A DNA stretch of 64,000 nt from a bacterium (GCA_016124895.1 WGMU01000016.1:19489-83488), one strand, 5' to 3'. Positions 20,045 through 29,933 are shown, counted from the stretch's first letter. Notes: a model not told the origin generated them from the letters alone. Made by a program: numbers and translations.

Positions 20045-21277
20045 CTAACGCGAGGCGAACGTCGCCTTCAGAGTCAACTGTTCCGCCTTCGGATGGTTCG
20101 TCTTCAGCACAATCGTTGCAGGATTCTCCAGGTTGCGGACGATTGGAGGTGCGCCGGGCGGGACTCTGATTTTCAGCCGCTGTCGAGGAATGCCCGTCGC
20201 CGACTTGTCCGCCTCGACCGTGACTTCCAGCCAGGCAGGATCAGTGCTGACGACGGAAACTTCGAGCGGTTCACTGAGCCCGGTGGCAAGCATCAGCAGT
20301 TCCATCTCGACGCCTTTTCCGGAATCGAATTCGGGCGTGGTGACAATGGACTTATCCACGATGTAGCGGGTCCCCGGCATGGGGAAGAACTGAAACGGAG
20401 CGAGCTTGATCGCTGTGACCGTTTGCGTGAACTCGGGCACATTCTCCAGATCGGTGTGCAGAGTCAGCGGGATCTCAGTCGTACCGACCGGCAGCGAATC
20501 GTCCGTCGAGACTGTGACTCGATACCCGCATTTCGGCGGGACGGGCAGATTGTCCGGGTTGCCATCCAGCGCGGGTGGGTCGACTGAAATCAGCTCCCGT
20601 TGCAGCCCTTCCAGGTCGTTAGCGGACAGTGGTTTGAAACTGACCTTGAACGACTCGTTCGGACAATCGATGGACTGCAGGCTGAACTGATCATGAAAAC
20701 GCGAGTAGAAGACAAACGATTTCGAGACCGAGTCACCCTCTCGAACGGTTCCGAGTTGAAGGTGATCCGACGGGAACGTTGCCACTTCCGTAACAACATG
20801 ACCGCGGACGATCAGTCGAACTTCGCCATTCTCATGCTCCGGCGCGTTCGTGTGGATTGTTGCCGAGTGCTGAAAATGTTCGAGCTGGCTTTTGATTTCC
20901 CAGCTCAGATTGATGGCCGTCGATTCACCGGGAGCCAGTTCCTGAGTACCGACTTCGCCGACCGTACACTGGCACGTCGACTTCCCCGCCTTCAGCTTCA
21001 GTGGAGCCTCGCCGTTATTGGTCACCTTGAATGCGTGCGAACCTTTCTCGTGAAGACGCATGGTGCCGAAGTTGTATTCCGTTTCGGCAAAGTCCGCCGT
21101 CGGCTGCGGGCCGTCTTTGACCGGACGCGGTGTATCAGGCAGGTCCGCGATGACGGGTTTCGCCAGCGGAGCATGTGCATCGACGCTGACGTTGCCGACG
21201 GAATGGCTCAACCAGACGACGACGCTCAGCGAAAGCAGCAGAGAGGCGATTGACACCAGAATGGCTCCGGGACGCAT
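20045..21277 (-). CDS. DUF1573 protein, exported or membrane-anchored
   Basis: The 410-residue product has a hydrophobic N-terminal segment (about residues 6-28). It then has the DUF1573 signature: an immunoglobulin-like beta sandwich with YNFGTMRLHEKGSHAFKVTNNGEAPL, followed by STCQCTVGE and APGES. A second beta-rich region fills the rest (about 190-410). A GGAG site lies near the ATG. The tetraheme lipoprotein gene begins 147 bp downstream on the same strand, so they likely form an operon. DUF1573 proteins are abundant in planctomycete and Bacteroidetes envelopes but have no settled role. Confidence 0.9.
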   Translation of the reverse strand: MRPGAILVSIASLLLSLSVVVWLSHSVGNVSVDAHAPLAKPVIADLPDTPRPVKDGPQPTADFAETEYNFGTMRLHEKGSHAFKVTNNGEAPLKLKAGKSTCQCTVGEVGTQELAPGESTAINLSWEIKSQLEHFQHSATIHTNAPEHENGEVRLIVRGHVVTEVATFPSDHLQLGTVREGDSVSKSFVFYSRFHDQFSLQSIDCPNESFKVSFKPLSANDLEGLQRELISVDPPALDGNPDNLPVPPKCGYRVTVSTDDSLPVGTTEIPLTLHTDLENVPEFTQTVTAIKLAPFQFFPMPGTRYIVDKSIVTTPEFDSGKGVEMELLMLATGLSEPLEVSVVSTDPAWLEVTVEADKSATGIPRQRLKIRVPPGAPPIVRNLENPATIVLKTNHPKAEQLTLKATFASR

Positions 21278-21446
21278 GAAGGAGTCTCCTGTTCAATAGA
21301 CGGAACGAATGACGCGACGGGACGCCGGCCTGACAAAACACCCGAAACCGGGCGAAAAACAACAGCGACGATGGTACGCGGAGTGGGCCTTGTGCGCTAA
21401 GTCTGCCTGAGGCTTCTGAGCGGGAATCGAGAACGAACAGAACCAG

Positions 21447-24400
21447 TCAGTCACGAACGGTCTCCCATTGCCGTTCGAGCCGCACTTCCGACACCGGGAT
21501 TGCCGTGCCGAGTTCCTGAGCGAACAGCGACACCCGCAGTTCCTCGATCATCCAGCGGTAGTGTTCGAGGTTCGGGTCGAACAGTTCCCGCTGGCGGTGC
21601 TCCTCAGCGCGGCCGCGGTACCGCTGTTCGCATTCGGCAATCACCGTGTGGTTTTTCAAATCGCGGGCAGTCCCGGAACCGGCAACCTTTTTCAGTCGCT
21701 GGATGCAGGCTTCCAGATACCGCGGATACTGACGCAACCAGCCCCACTGCGTCGCCGTCAGGAAGCCAGGTGCCGTCAGCTCGCGTGTCTGAGCTTTCAC
21801 ATCGTCGACCGCATACTTCCAGGCGGGCAGTTTCGTCTCCGCGATGACCTGCCGCAGCGCGCGATACTTCTTCATCAACGGCTCGACGACACCGACGACG
21901 TCCTGCACGGCGACCGGGACCAGACTGCGAGCTTTCTTCAGTCGCTGCTGGAAGTCCGCCTCAGTCCGCGGGTACGGCCCCCTTTCCGGAAACAGTGCCC
22001 GGTCGACGATCAGGTCCATCAGGTTCTGGCGGAACACGGCCGCTCCGCCCATCGCCGCACTGAGCATCGTCCACTCGTTGAGCTGCGGCAGATTGTCGAC
22101 CTGCGTTTTCACCGACTTCTTCAGCGCAATCGCCGCCAGACGCCGGATGCCGGATCGCGTTTCGACGGCCGCTCGCGCCGGTTGATCGAACAGACGCAGC
22201 GCGGCCGTTTCGCCCTGATCGATCAGCGACGGATACGCGATGACCTGAACGCCGCCGCGAAGCACGTTGATCTGTGCCGACAGGTCGCCGAAGTTCCACT
22301 CCGTCAGGCCGTCGCGCGTCCACTGCGAATCGTCGATCTGCGCCGGACTGGTCGTCGCTCCGGCGGCGAGCGTTTTCCGTAACTGAGTGAGATCGCGGCC
22401 GGTCGCGAGTGTCTCGCCGTCTTCGTCAACGACGCGGACGTTCATCCGCAGATGTCCGGCCAGCCGATCGAGCTGAAAATCCGTCGGCGTGACACGCTCG
22501 GAACCGATCCGAGTCAGCAGCGCCGCAACGGTTTCCTCAAAGTCGCCCTGTCCGAATTCGAGCTTCGCCAGGATCTGCTTCGCCGTATCCGGCACCGGAA
22601 CAAACTGCCGACGAATCTGCTTGGGCAACGACTTAATCAGCGCGGTCACTTTCTCTTCCAGCAGCCCCGGCACGAGCCAGCCCAGCCGCCGCTGATCGAG
22701 CTGGTTGACCGCTTCCCGTGGCACGGTGATCGTCACGCCGTCTTCAGGAGAGCCGGGTTCGAGGTGATACTCCAGCGGCAGCGACATCTGCTGCACGGCG
22801 ACCTCGTCCGGAAAGTCGTTCCCGGTGACCTGCTCCGTACCGACCCGACGCAGGTCCGACTTTTTCATCTGCAGCGGACGCGTCTGGCCGCGTCGATCGA
22901 CCCGTTTCAGCCAGCGCCGCAGATCGTGCGAGTCAGCCACGTCCTGCGGGATCCGGTTGTCGTAAAACGCGAAGCGGTCATCGTCGTCGACGATCAGGTC
23001 GTACCGTCGCGTGCGAGTCTGCAGCCCTTCGAGTTCATCCATCAGCCGCCGATTGTGACGCAGAAACGGGAAGTCGACTTCGATATCGCCCTCGACAAGC
23101 CCGTGCCGAATCAGCATCTCGCGCGACTGTTCCGGATTGATCGTTGCGAACCGTGTCCGCCGCCGCGGCACAACCGGCAGGCCGAACAACGTCGCCTTTT
23201 CGTAGCACATCGCCGCGCCGGCCCGGCCGTCCCATTCCGGATCGCTGTACGTTCTTTTGACCAGATGTCCGGCGATCGGTTCGATCCAGTCCGGGTTGAT
23301 CCTCGCAACAGTGCGCACATATCGCTTTGTCGTTTCAACGAGTTCGGCGGCGACGATCCACTTCGGCTTCTGACCGAACAGCCCCGAGCCCGGCCAGAGC
23401 TGCACCTTCTGGCCACCCGCCGCGGTGTACTCGAACTTGTCCGTCAGCAGCGCGATGTTCGAGACGAATCCTGTCAGCAGAGCGCGGTGAATCGCGTCTG
23501 AGTCGTCCTGTCGTTTGCCCGGCTTGAGCCCGGACTCCGCGGCGAGTTCCGACAACTGGTGGTGGATATCGGCCCATTCCCGCAGCCGGTTGAACGAGAG
23601 AAAGTTCTGCTGGCACGCTTTGCGGAGCTGGCCGCGCGACAGGTTGCCGCGCTGCTTGTGATAGAAGTCCCACAGTTTCAAGTAGCTCAGGAAGTCGGAC
23701 TTTTCGTCCTGAAACTTCGCCTGCGCTTCGTCGGCCGCCTGCTGCTGGTCGACGGGCCGTTCGCGCGGATCCTGCAGTTCGAGCGCCGCAGCGATGATCA
23801 GGATCTCGTGCAGACAGTGCTCCTCGTGCCCGGCCAGCACGATGCGACCGACGCGCGGGTCGACCGGCAGTCGACTGAGCTGCCGTCCGACTTCCGTCAG
23901 CCGGTTCTGCTCGTCGAGTGCCCCCAGCTCGAACAGCATCCGGTATCCGTCGGTGATGTTTCCGGTGCGCGGCGGTTCGAGAAACGGAAACTCCTCCAGC
24001 GGCCCAAGCTTCAGCGCGGCAGTCTGGAGTATGACCGATGCCAGGTTCGTCCGCTGAATTTCCGGCGGTGTGTACTGATCCCGCGCGTTGTAGTCGGCTT
24101 CCGAGTACAGCCGGATGCAGATCCCCGGCGCGACGCGGCCACAGCGTCCGGCCCGCTGATTCGCCGACGCCTGCGAGACTGATTCGATCGGCAGCCGCTG
24201 CATTCGCGATCGCGGCGAGTAACGACTGATGCGAGCCGTGCCACTATCAATGACGTACCGGATTCCAGGTACCGTCAGCGAGGACTCGGCAACGTTCGTC
24301 GCGATCACGATGCGGCGATGCGACCCGGTCTGGAAGATGCGGTTCTGATCTTTGTTCGACAGCCGTGCGTAAAGCGGTAGAACGTCGGTCTGCTGACCGC

Positions 24401-25481
24401 GATTCCGCTCGGGCAGCAGCCGGCCACGCAGCGACTTTGCGGTGTCGTGAATGTCCCGCTCGGTCGGCATGAAGATGAGAATGTCACCCGGCCCCGCCGT
24501 TATCAGCTCATCGACCGCGTCGAGAACCGCCGTCTGCAGATCCGGTTCCGAGCGCCGCCGCTTTCCAACTCCGCGGCCTTTTCCGAATGCGGCCTTTTCC
24601 GTACCTGAGTCCGGCTGCACGTCTGGCCCGCCAGGTTGAAATGCGGCAGACGATTCTGACTCGGCCGCATCATCGTCCGAGACCACCGGTCGATAGCGAA
24701 TCTCAACAGGGTAAGTCCGCCCGGCGACTTCGAGGACCGGCGCTGGTTTGTCAGTCGTTCCGAAGTGTTCAGCAAAGCGTGCGGCGTCGATCGTCGCCGA
24801 CGTGATGATCAGCTTGAGGTCCGGTCGTCGCGGCAGAATCTGTTTCATGCGGCCAAGCAGAAAGTCGATATTGAGCGACCGCTCGTGCGCCTCGTCAATG
24901 ATCAGTGTGTCGTACTGCTCAAAAAACGGATCGCCTTGTGACTCGGCCAGCAGGATGCCGTCGGTCATCAGTTTGACGTACGTCTTCGGGCTCGTCGTAT
25001 CGGTGAAGCGGACCTTAAAGCCGACAGCCGCCCCGACAGACGAACCGAGTTCGTCGGCGACGCGCGACGCGACCGACCGCGCCGCGATCCGCCGCGGCTG
25101 TGTATGCCCGATCGTGCCCTCGACGCCGCGGCCCATCCCGAGGCAGATCAGCGGAAGCTGCGTCGATTTCCCCGAGCCGGTCTCGCCGCAGACGATGATC
25201 ACCTGGTTGTCGCGAATCGCCTCCTCGATCTCTGCCCGGCGCGTCGCGATCGGCAGTTCCTCGTTGAGCTTGACCCCCGGCGTTCCAGCCGCCCGCTGCG
25301 ACCGGCGTTCGACCGACGCCTGCAACTGCTTCGTCAGCTTGTCGAGATTGCGATCAAACGGCTTTTTCGCCTGCGCGGCCCGCTCGATCGATGTCAGCAG
25401 CCGGCGCAGCGAAAACCGGTCAGCGAGCATCGCGTCACCGATCTGTTTTCGCAGTTGTTTGAAGTCCGGCGCGGATGACAC
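21447..25481 (-). CDS. hrpA: ATP-dependent RNA helicase HrpA (DEAH family)
   Basis: From the GTG at 25481 the protein has 1344 residues, close to the roughly 1300 of E. coli HrpA. Motifs include GETGSGKST (Walker A, about 99-107), DEAHERSLNIDFLLG and SATID. The C-terminal HrpA-specific region is present, with segments such as LPLEYHLEPGSPEDGVTI and MDLIVDRALF. The open frame reaches 25607, but residues before VSSAPDFKQL do not resemble HrpA. GAGGGAG stands 11 nt before the GTG. HrpA rescues stalled or collided ribosomes in E. coli. The divergent methyltransferase start is 156 bp away. Confidence 0.95.
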   Translation of the reverse strand: MSSAPDFKQLRKQIGDAMLADRFSLRRLLTSIERAAQAKKPFDRNLDKLTKQLQASVERRSQRAAGTPGVKLNEELPIATRRAEIEEAIRDNQVIIVCGETGSGKSTQLPLICLGMGRGVEGTIGHTQPRRIAARSVASRVADELGSSVGAAVGFKVRFTDTTSPKTYVKLMTDGILLAESQGDPFFEQYDTLIIDEAHERSLNIDFLLGRMKQILPRRPDLKLIITSATIDAARFAEHFGTTDKPAPVLEVAGRTYPVEIRYRPVVSDDDAAESESSAAFQPGGPDVQPDSGTEKAAFGKGRGVGKRRRSEPDLQTAVLDAVDELITAGPGDILIFMPTERDIHDTAKSLRGRLLPERNRGQQTDVLPLYARLSNKDQNRIFQTGSHRRIVIATNVAESSLTVPGIRYVIDSGTARISRYSPRSRMQRLPIESVSQASANQRAGRCGRVAPGICIRLYSEADYNARDQYTPPEIQRTNLASVILQTAALKLGPLEEFPFLEPPRTGNITDGYRMLFELGALDEQNRLTEVGRQLSRLPVDPRVGRIVLAGHEEHCLHEILIIAAALELQDPRERPVDQQQAADEAQAKFQDEKSDFLSYLKLWDFYHKQRGNLSRGQLRKACQQNFLSFNRLREWADIHHQLSELAAESGLKPGKRQDDSDAIHRALLTGFVSNIALLTDKFEYTAAGGQKVQLWPGSGLFGQKPKWIVAAELVETTKRYVRTVARINPDWIEPIAGHLVKRTYSDPEWDGRAGAAMCYEKATLFGLPVVPRRRTRFATINPEQSREMLIRHGLVEGDIEVDFPFLRHNRRLMDELEGLQTRTRRYDLIVDDDDRFAFYDNRIPQDVADSHDLRRWLKRVDRRGQTRPLQMKKSDLRRVGTEQVTGNDFPDEVAVQQMSLPLEYHLEPGSPEDGVTITVPREAVNQLDQRRLGWLVPGLLEEKVTALIKSLPKQIRRQFVPVPDTAKQILAKLEFGQGDFEETVAALLTRIGSERVTPTDFQLDRLAGHLRMNVRVVDEDGETLATGRDLTQLRKTLAAGATTSPAQIDDSQWTRDGLTEWNFGDLSAQINVLRGGVQVIAYPSLIDQGETAALRLFDQPARAAVETRSGIRRLAAIALKKSVKTQVDNLPQLNEWTMLSAAMGGAAVFRQNLMDLIVDRALFPERGPYPRTEADFQQRLKKARSLVPVAVQDVVGVVEPLMKKYRALRQVIAETKLPAWKYAVDDVKAQTRELTAPGFLTATQWGWLRQYPRYLEACIQRLKKVAGSGTARDLKNHTVIAECEQRYRGRAEEHRQRELFDPNLEHYRWMIEELRVSLFAQELGTAIPVSEVRLERQWETVRD

Positions 25482-25636
25482 GGCGGGATCGTCTCCCTCA
25501 TCGAGGCTCAATGGGCCGCGGACTGTACTGGAGAATGCACACGCGAGGCAGTCGCAGGACTTGCGACCTTGAGAGGTGGCGATTACGAACCTCGCCTGCC
25601 ACGACATTTCAATCGGCTCAAGACTGCGAAAGCACC

Positions 25637-26422
25637 ATGACTGACAAAGTTCAGGGCGACATTTACGACTACCCCGTCTACTACGATCTGATTTTCGGGT
25701 CAGACTGGCGGGCAGAGTTCGACTTTCTGACCGGCTGCTTCGAGCGATTTGCCAAGCGGCCGGTGAAGCGGCTGTTCGAACCGGCCTGCGGGACCGGACG
25801 ACTGCTGATCAAGCTGGCACAGCACGGCTATGAGGTCGCAGGCAACGACCTCAATGTGAAGGCGGTCAGATTCTGCAACGATCGCTTGCGGCGCAAGGGC
25901 TTTCCCGAGACCGCCGTCGTGGGCGACATGGCTGACTTTAAGCTGAAGCGCAAGGTCGACGCCGCATTCAACACGATCAATACGTTCCGTCACCTGCTGA
26001 CGGAAAAGCAGGCAGTGGCTCATCTGCAGTGTATGGCCGATTCGCTGGCGAAGGGCGGTCTATACATTCTCGGGCTGCATCTGATCCCGGCCGACCCGGA
26101 CGACCGCATCGAAGACGAAGCCTGGCACGCTCGCCGCGGAAACCTGGTCGTCAACACTTACATGTGGTCAAAGGGGATCGACGAAAAGACACGAGCCGAA
26201 TACCTCGGCATGAAAATCAACGTCTACACACCAACGAAACACCTTGAGATTGAAGACGAGATGATTTATCGCACGTATTCCGTCCGGCAAATCCGCAACC
26301 TGATCGCAAAGGTGCCTGCATTCGAGTGGGTGGAGTCATACGATTTCGCGTATGATCTGGACGAACCGATCAAGGTTGGCGGATCGACAGAAGACGTCGT
26401 CCTGATCCTGCGGAAGAAGTAG
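25637..26422 (+). CDS. Class I SAM-dependent methyltransferase
   Basis: The ATG at 25637 gives 261-262 residues. The open frame upstream overlaps hrpA and is not protein-like. Motif I is FEPACGTGRLLIKLA (about residues 46-60), followed by an acidic motif II region (VAGNDLN), a motif near GDMADF and INTFRHLL. This is the small-molecule methyltransferase fold (methyltransf_25-like). It opens with YDYPVYYDLIFGSDW, often seen in methyltransferases acting on small metabolites. A DUF5989 gene follows 48 bp downstream on the same strand. The substrate is unknown. Confidence 0.88.
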   Translation: MTDKVQGDIYDYPVYYDLIFGSDWRAEFDFLTGCFERFAKRPVKRLFEPACGTGRLLIKLAQHGYEVAGNDLNVKAVRFCNDRLRRKGFPETAVVGDMADFKLKRKVDAAFNTINTFRHLLTEKQAVAHLQCMADSLAKGGLYILGLHLIPADPDDRIEDEAWHARRGNLVVNTYMWSKGIDEKTRAEYLGMKINVYTPTKHLEIEDEMIYRTYSVRQIRNLIAKVPAFEWVESYDFAYDLDEPIKVGGSTEDVVLILRKK

Positions 26423-26428
26423 AAGTAG

Positions 26429-26446
26429 GGCCGGTTCCCACCGGCC
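26429..26446. other. Short perfect hairpin between methyltransferase and DUF5989 genes
   Basis: Perfect inverted repeat ggccgg/ccggcc with a 6-nt loop, in the 48-bp spacer. It lacks a T-tract, so it is more likely an RNA-processing or partial attenuation point than a full terminator. Confidence 0.35.
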
Positions 26447-26470
26447 GGGTGCGTGTCTGAGGTGCGAGCA

Positions 26471-26695
26471 ATGAGCGATCAGCCAAAACCAGAAGAGACG
26501 AAAAAGAAGGACTCGGTCAGCTTTGCCGAAGCCGCTCAGGAAGAGCAGCCGGGGCTGCTGCGCGAATTCGGTGAGTTCCTGATGGAGAGCAAGGCCTGGT
26601 GGCTGACGCCAATTGTCGTCGTCCTGCTGCTCGTCGGCGTCCTGATCTTCCTCAGCGGAACCGCCGCCGCCCCCTTCATCTACACACTCTTTTGA
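26471..26695 (+). CDS. DUF5989 family small membrane protein
   Basis: The 74-residue product has a charged N terminus and a conserved-looking FLMESKAWWLTPIVVVLLLVG stretch forming one membrane helix. It ends SGTAAAPFIYTLF, a C-terminus typical of DUF5989. ATG 26471 is preferred over the GTG at 26453 because GAGG lies 8 nt before it. DUF5989 genes usually accompany SxtJ-like membrane proteins and carbamoyltransferases in natural-product-type clusters. Here only a methyltransferase is nearby. The function is unknown. Confidence 0.8.
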   Translation: MSDQPKPEETKKKDSVSFAEAAQEEQPGLLREFGEFLMESKAWWLTPIVVVLLLVGVLIFLSGTAAAPFIYTLF

Positions 26696-26709
26696 GATCG
26701 CAATGCGGC

Positions 26710-26726
26710 GCCGCGCTCGGCGCGGC
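26710..26726. terminator. GC-rich hairpin between convergent DUF5989 and speD genes
   Basis: Perfect 7-bp stem gccgcgc/gcgcggc with a 3-nt loop, 14 nt after the DUF5989 stop. No U-tract follows, so assignment as a terminator is tentative. Confidence 0.35.
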
Positions 26727-26877
26727 CAGCCCGGAAAGTCGCTATCGTTCCGCGATCGAAGCGAGTGTGTGCTGCGTTTGAGTGTCGTGTTGACGCGTGT
26801 TGTTGCGGGCTCATTCCGAGCGACGGCGATGATTTGATCCGTTTCAATCGCGGAGCGATCAACGACAATCCGACGAC

Positions 26878-27294
26878 TCAATTCGTACCAATGTTCAGCG
26901 GGATCTTTTCGACGACCAGCCCAGCGTGCGCATCCGCATCAACACCGCGGCGGATTCGGATGACGGAAGTCTCTTCCGCCTGCAGCGTACGCGCGATGAA
27001 CTCGCAGGCGGACTTGAGCTGCGTGTCGGCGGCGCAGGTAAAAATGTCGATCGCCGCGTAATTGTGCTCCGGCCAGGTGTGAATCGACAGGTGCGACTCG
27101 GCGAGAAATCCAAGCGCCGTCACACCCTGCGGCTCGAACTGCCGGCTCTGCACATTCAGCAGCGTCAGCCCGAATCGCTCGGTCACCTCGACGAGCTTCG
27201 CGCGAACGAACTTCAGATCGTCGAGCAACTCGAACGGGCACCCGCGCAGATCCATGATCCAGTGGTAGCCCAGCGCGTCGCGATCGCCACTCAT
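26878..27294 (-). CDS. speD: S-adenosylmethionine decarboxylase proenzyme (prokaryotic class 1B, SpeH/SpeD type)
   Basis: The enzyme makes decarboxylated SAM, the aminopropyl donor for spermidine. It is a 138-residue proenzyme of the short Bacillus/Thermotoga type. Self-cleavage is expected between Glu66 and Ser67 in LAESHLSIHTWPE, turning Ser67 into the pyruvoyl cofactor. Cys87 in FTCAA and His72 match the catalytic acid and processing residues. The start ATG overlaps the stop of the ABC permease gene by 4 nt (ATGA), so it is the last gene of the sugar transporter operon. No spermidine synthase is in the window. Confidence 0.96.
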   Translation of the reverse strand: MSGDRDALGYHWIMDLRGCPFELLDDLKFVRAKLVEVTERFGLTLLNVQSRQFEPQGVTALGFLAESHLSIHTWPEHNYAAIDIFTCAADTQLKSACEFIARTLQAEETSVIRIRRGVDADAHAGLVVEKIPLNIGTN

Positions 27295-28292
27295 ACTACT
27301 GCCTGCCGAGCCTGCAGCACCGCCCGCCGCTTTGCCGCAATTCGCTTGACGATTTCGTCGGTGATCACACCCGCCAGAATCACGGCCCCGATAATCGCGA
27401 ACTCCAGCGTCGTCGGGATGCCGAGCAAATTGATCGAGTTGTAAAGGAGCTGCATGATCGCTGCGCCGATCATCACGCCGAAGATTGAGCCCTCGCCTCC
27501 ACGCAGGCTGCAGCCGCCGAGCACGGCTGCCGCGATCGCATACAGCTCGTAAAAGTTGCCGAAGCTGGCCGGCTGAATCGAGTTCGAGTCAAGTGCGAAC
27601 AGCAGACCGCCGAATCCAGCGACCACAGAACAGATTACGTACGCAAGGACAACCATCGCCGTCGTGTTGATCCCGCTGAAACGGGCTGCCTGCTCATTGC
27701 GTCCCAGAGCCAGCAGATAGCGACCATAAACAGTCCGATTCAGAAAGACTGCGGCAAGTACAGCCAGCACCAGCAGAATCAGAAACGGAACCGGCAGGTT
27801 GAACCTGCCAATGAAGGGCAGTTCACCGAGCGGAATCCTGCCGATCGCCAGCTTGCGGAGACCTTCGTAATCGCGGGCGAAACCCATCGTCGCGTCGCTC
27901 GTCAGCCACCGGCCAAAGCCTCGGTAAAAGAGCAGCCCGCAGAGTGTCACGACGAACGCTTGCAGCTTCAGTCGAGTAATCAGCAGGCCATGTCCCAGAC
28001 CGATCACCAGAGACAGCAGCAGGACGAGTGGCACGGCGGCTGCGACGGGAAACTCGTGCTTGATCATCAGCCACGGCAGGGCACAACCTACGAGCCCGAT
28101 CACCGAACCGATCGACAGGTCAATCCCGCCGGTAATGATCACGAACGAGACACCGATCCCGATGATCCCGTACAGCGACGAGCGGCGGATCAGGTTTTCG
28201 AGGTTGTAGGCGTTGATGAAGCTCGGGTTGGCAACCGCCGTCACGATAAACACGACGGCGAACAGACCAAGAATGCCCAGGTTCTTCTTCAT
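27291..28292 (-). CDS. Sugar ABC transporter permease (RbsC/XylH type)
   Basis: The 333-residue inner-membrane protein has about eight to ten hydrophobic helices. It contains GIGVSFVIITGGIDLSIGSVIGLVG, the signature of the BPD_transp_2 family that serves ribose, xylose, galactose and autoinducer-2. GGCSLRGGEGSIFGVMIGAAIMQLL follows near the C-terminus. It works with the ATPase and binding protein upstream. It is third in a minus-strand operon, 37 bp after the ATPase gene, and overlaps speD. The sugar cannot be named from sequence. Confidence 0.93.
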   Translation of the reverse strand: MKKNLGILGLFAVVFIVTAVANPSFINAYNLENLIRRSSLYGIIGIGVSFVIITGGIDLSIGSVIGLVGCALPWLMIKHEFPVAAAVPLVLLLSLVIGLGHGLLITRLKLQAFVVTLCGLLFYRGFGRWLTSDATMGFARDYEGLRKLAIGRIPLGELPFIGRFNLPVPFLILLVLAVLAAVFLNRTVYGRYLLALGRNEQAARFSGINTTAMVVLAYVICSVVAGFGGLLFALDSNSIQPASFGNFYELYAIAAAVLGGCSLRGGEGSIFGVMIGAAIMQLLYNSINLLGIPTTLEFAIIGAVILAGVITDEIVKRIAAKRRAVLQARQAVV

Positions 28293-28329
28293 GGTTCGTT
28301 ATCTCTAATGTCGAATCGGCTGCCGCAAG

Positions 28330-29859
28330 TCAGCCGGCCACGGCCGCGGCGACGTTGCCGGTGGCGAGCTGCATGACGGCTTCTTCGCTGAGTTCCTCAC
28401 CCTGCAGTTCGCCAGTGATCCGGCCTTCGTGCATCACGAGCGTTCGGTCGGACATACCGAGGATTTCTTCCATTTCGCTGCTGACGAACAGAATCGCGAC
28501 ACCCTGTTCGGCCAGCTCTTCCATCAGCAGGTAAATCTCCTGTTTCGCTCCGATATCGATGCCGCGCGTCGGTTCGTCGAGCAGCAGCACCTTTGGCTGC
28601 ATCGACAGCCACTTGCCCAGCACGACTTTCTGCTGATTGCCGCCGGACAGGTACTGCACGATCTGACGCTCGTTCGGCGTTTTGATCCGCAACTTCTCAA
28701 TCATCGCCGCACTGTCGCGGCCTTCCTGAGCGTCGTTCAGAAAGCCACCGGCCTTCTGATTCTTCTTCAGCCCGGCCAGTCCGATGTTCGTGCGGACGGT
28801 CATTTCGAGCACCAGTCCCTGCTGCTTGCGATCTTCCGGAACGAGGGCCAGTCCAGCCGCGATCGCGTCGCGAGGACTGCTCATTCGGCACAGTTTTCCG
28901 TCGACCTGGATTACTCCCGCGACGGCCGGATCAACACCGAACAGCACGTTCAGCATCTCCGTTCGACCGGCGCCAACCAGCCCCGCGACTCCGACGACTT
29001 CTCCACTGCGGACCGAGAAACTCAACGCGTGATCGGGATGAGCCTGAGTACGCAGCCCGTCAACCTGCAGCACAACGTCGCCTGCTTTGTGCGGCTTCCG
29101 CGCGTAGAACTGCGAGATATCCCGGCCGACCATCAACTGCACCATGCGGTCATGCGTGATCTCTTCTCGCGACAGATCGCCGGCGTTGCGACCATCGCGG
29201 AAGACGGTCACCCGGTCAGCCAGCTCGCGGACTTCGCCCAGGCGATGCGAGATATAAATCACGCTGACGCCCTTCTGTCGCAGATCTTTGACGACCTCGA
29301 ACAGCCGTTCGGCTTCGTGCGTCGAGAGGCTCGATGTCGGCTCGTCCATGATCAGAACGCGTGCGTTGATCGACAGCGCCCGAGCGATCTCGACAAGCTG
29401 CTGCTGGCCGATCGGCAGGCGATTGACGATCGTATCCGGTGAGACGTCGAGGCCGACTCGCTTCAGCAGTGTGGTTGAGTCTTCGCGAATCTTCTGCCGG
29501 TCGATGAATCCGCGTTTGAGCGGTTCGCGTCCGAGGAAGATGTTGGCGCCGACGTCGAGATTGTCGGACAGGTTGAGTTCCTGATGAATCAGCGCGATGC
29601 CAAGCCGCTGCGCGGTCTGGACTGAATCGACTCGTTCGATACGGCCATCGATCAACAGTTCACCTTCGTCCGGCTCCTGCACACCGGCGAGGATTTTCAT
29701 CAGCGTGCTCTTGCCGGCCCCGTTTTCACCGATCAGCGCGAGCACTTCGCCAGTGCCCAGCATCAGGCTGACGCTGCTGAGAGCCGTCACGCCGGGAAAC
29801 CGTTTGGTGACGTGGCGAACTTCAAGTAATTGTGCGAGGGAGCTGGCGGAAGCGGTCAT
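28330..29859 (-). CDS. Sugar ABC transporter ATP-binding protein (RbsA/MglA type)
   Basis: From ATG 29859 it is 509 residues, the usual length for a two-domain sugar ATPase. The longer frame to 29910 covers repeat DNA. Domain 1 has GENGAGKST (Walker A), [15 protein letters not shown] and [10 protein letters not shown]. Domain 2 has the degenerate Walker [10 protein letters not shown], usual in this family, then [15 protein letters not shown] and [11 protein letters not shown]. It powers uptake with the neighbouring permease and binding protein. No clear ribosome site precedes the ATG, because the upstream DNA is a palindromic repeat. Confidence 0.93.
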   Translation of the reverse strand: MTASASSLAQLLEVRHVTKRFPGVTALSSVSLMLGTGEVLALIGENGAGKSTLMKILAGVQEPDEGELLIDGRIERVDSVQTAQRLGIALIHQELNLSDNLDVGANIFLGREPLKRGFIDRQKIREDSTTLLKRVGLDVSPDTIVNRLPIGQQQLVEIARALSINARVLIMDEPTSSLSTHEAERLFEVVKDLRQKGVSVIYISHRLGEVRELADRVTVFRDGRNAGDLSREEITHDRMVQLMVGRDISQFYARKPHKAGDVVLQVDGLRTQAHPDHALSFSVRSGEVVGVAGLVGAGRTEMLNVLFGVDPAVAGVIQVDGKLCRMSSPRDAIAAGLALVPEDRKQQGLVLEMTVRTNIGLAGLKKNQKAGGFLNDAQEGRDSAAMIEKLRIKTPNERQIVQYLSGGNQQKVVLGKWLSMQPKVLLLDEPTRGIDIGAKQEIYLLMEELAEQGVAILFVSSEMEEILGMSDRTLVMHEGRITGELQGEELSEEAVMQLATGNVAAAVAG

Positions 29860-29865
29860 GAAATC

Positions 29866-29933
29866 GGCCACGGATGAAACACAGACGGAACACGGATCAA
29901 AGCACAGCACATCCGTGTTCCATCCGTGGCTCC
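29866..29933. repeat. Palindromic repeat between binding-protein and ATPase genes of the sugar operon
   Basis: Left arm 29866-29897 (gccacggatg...cggaacacggat) and right arm 29911-29933 (atccgtgttccatccgtggc) are inverted copies, with an internal bulge in the left arm. It fills the 92-bp spacer. Such elements can stabilise the upstream mRNA or block part of transcription, raising the binding protein over the membrane parts. That role is inferred. Confidence 0.6.
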
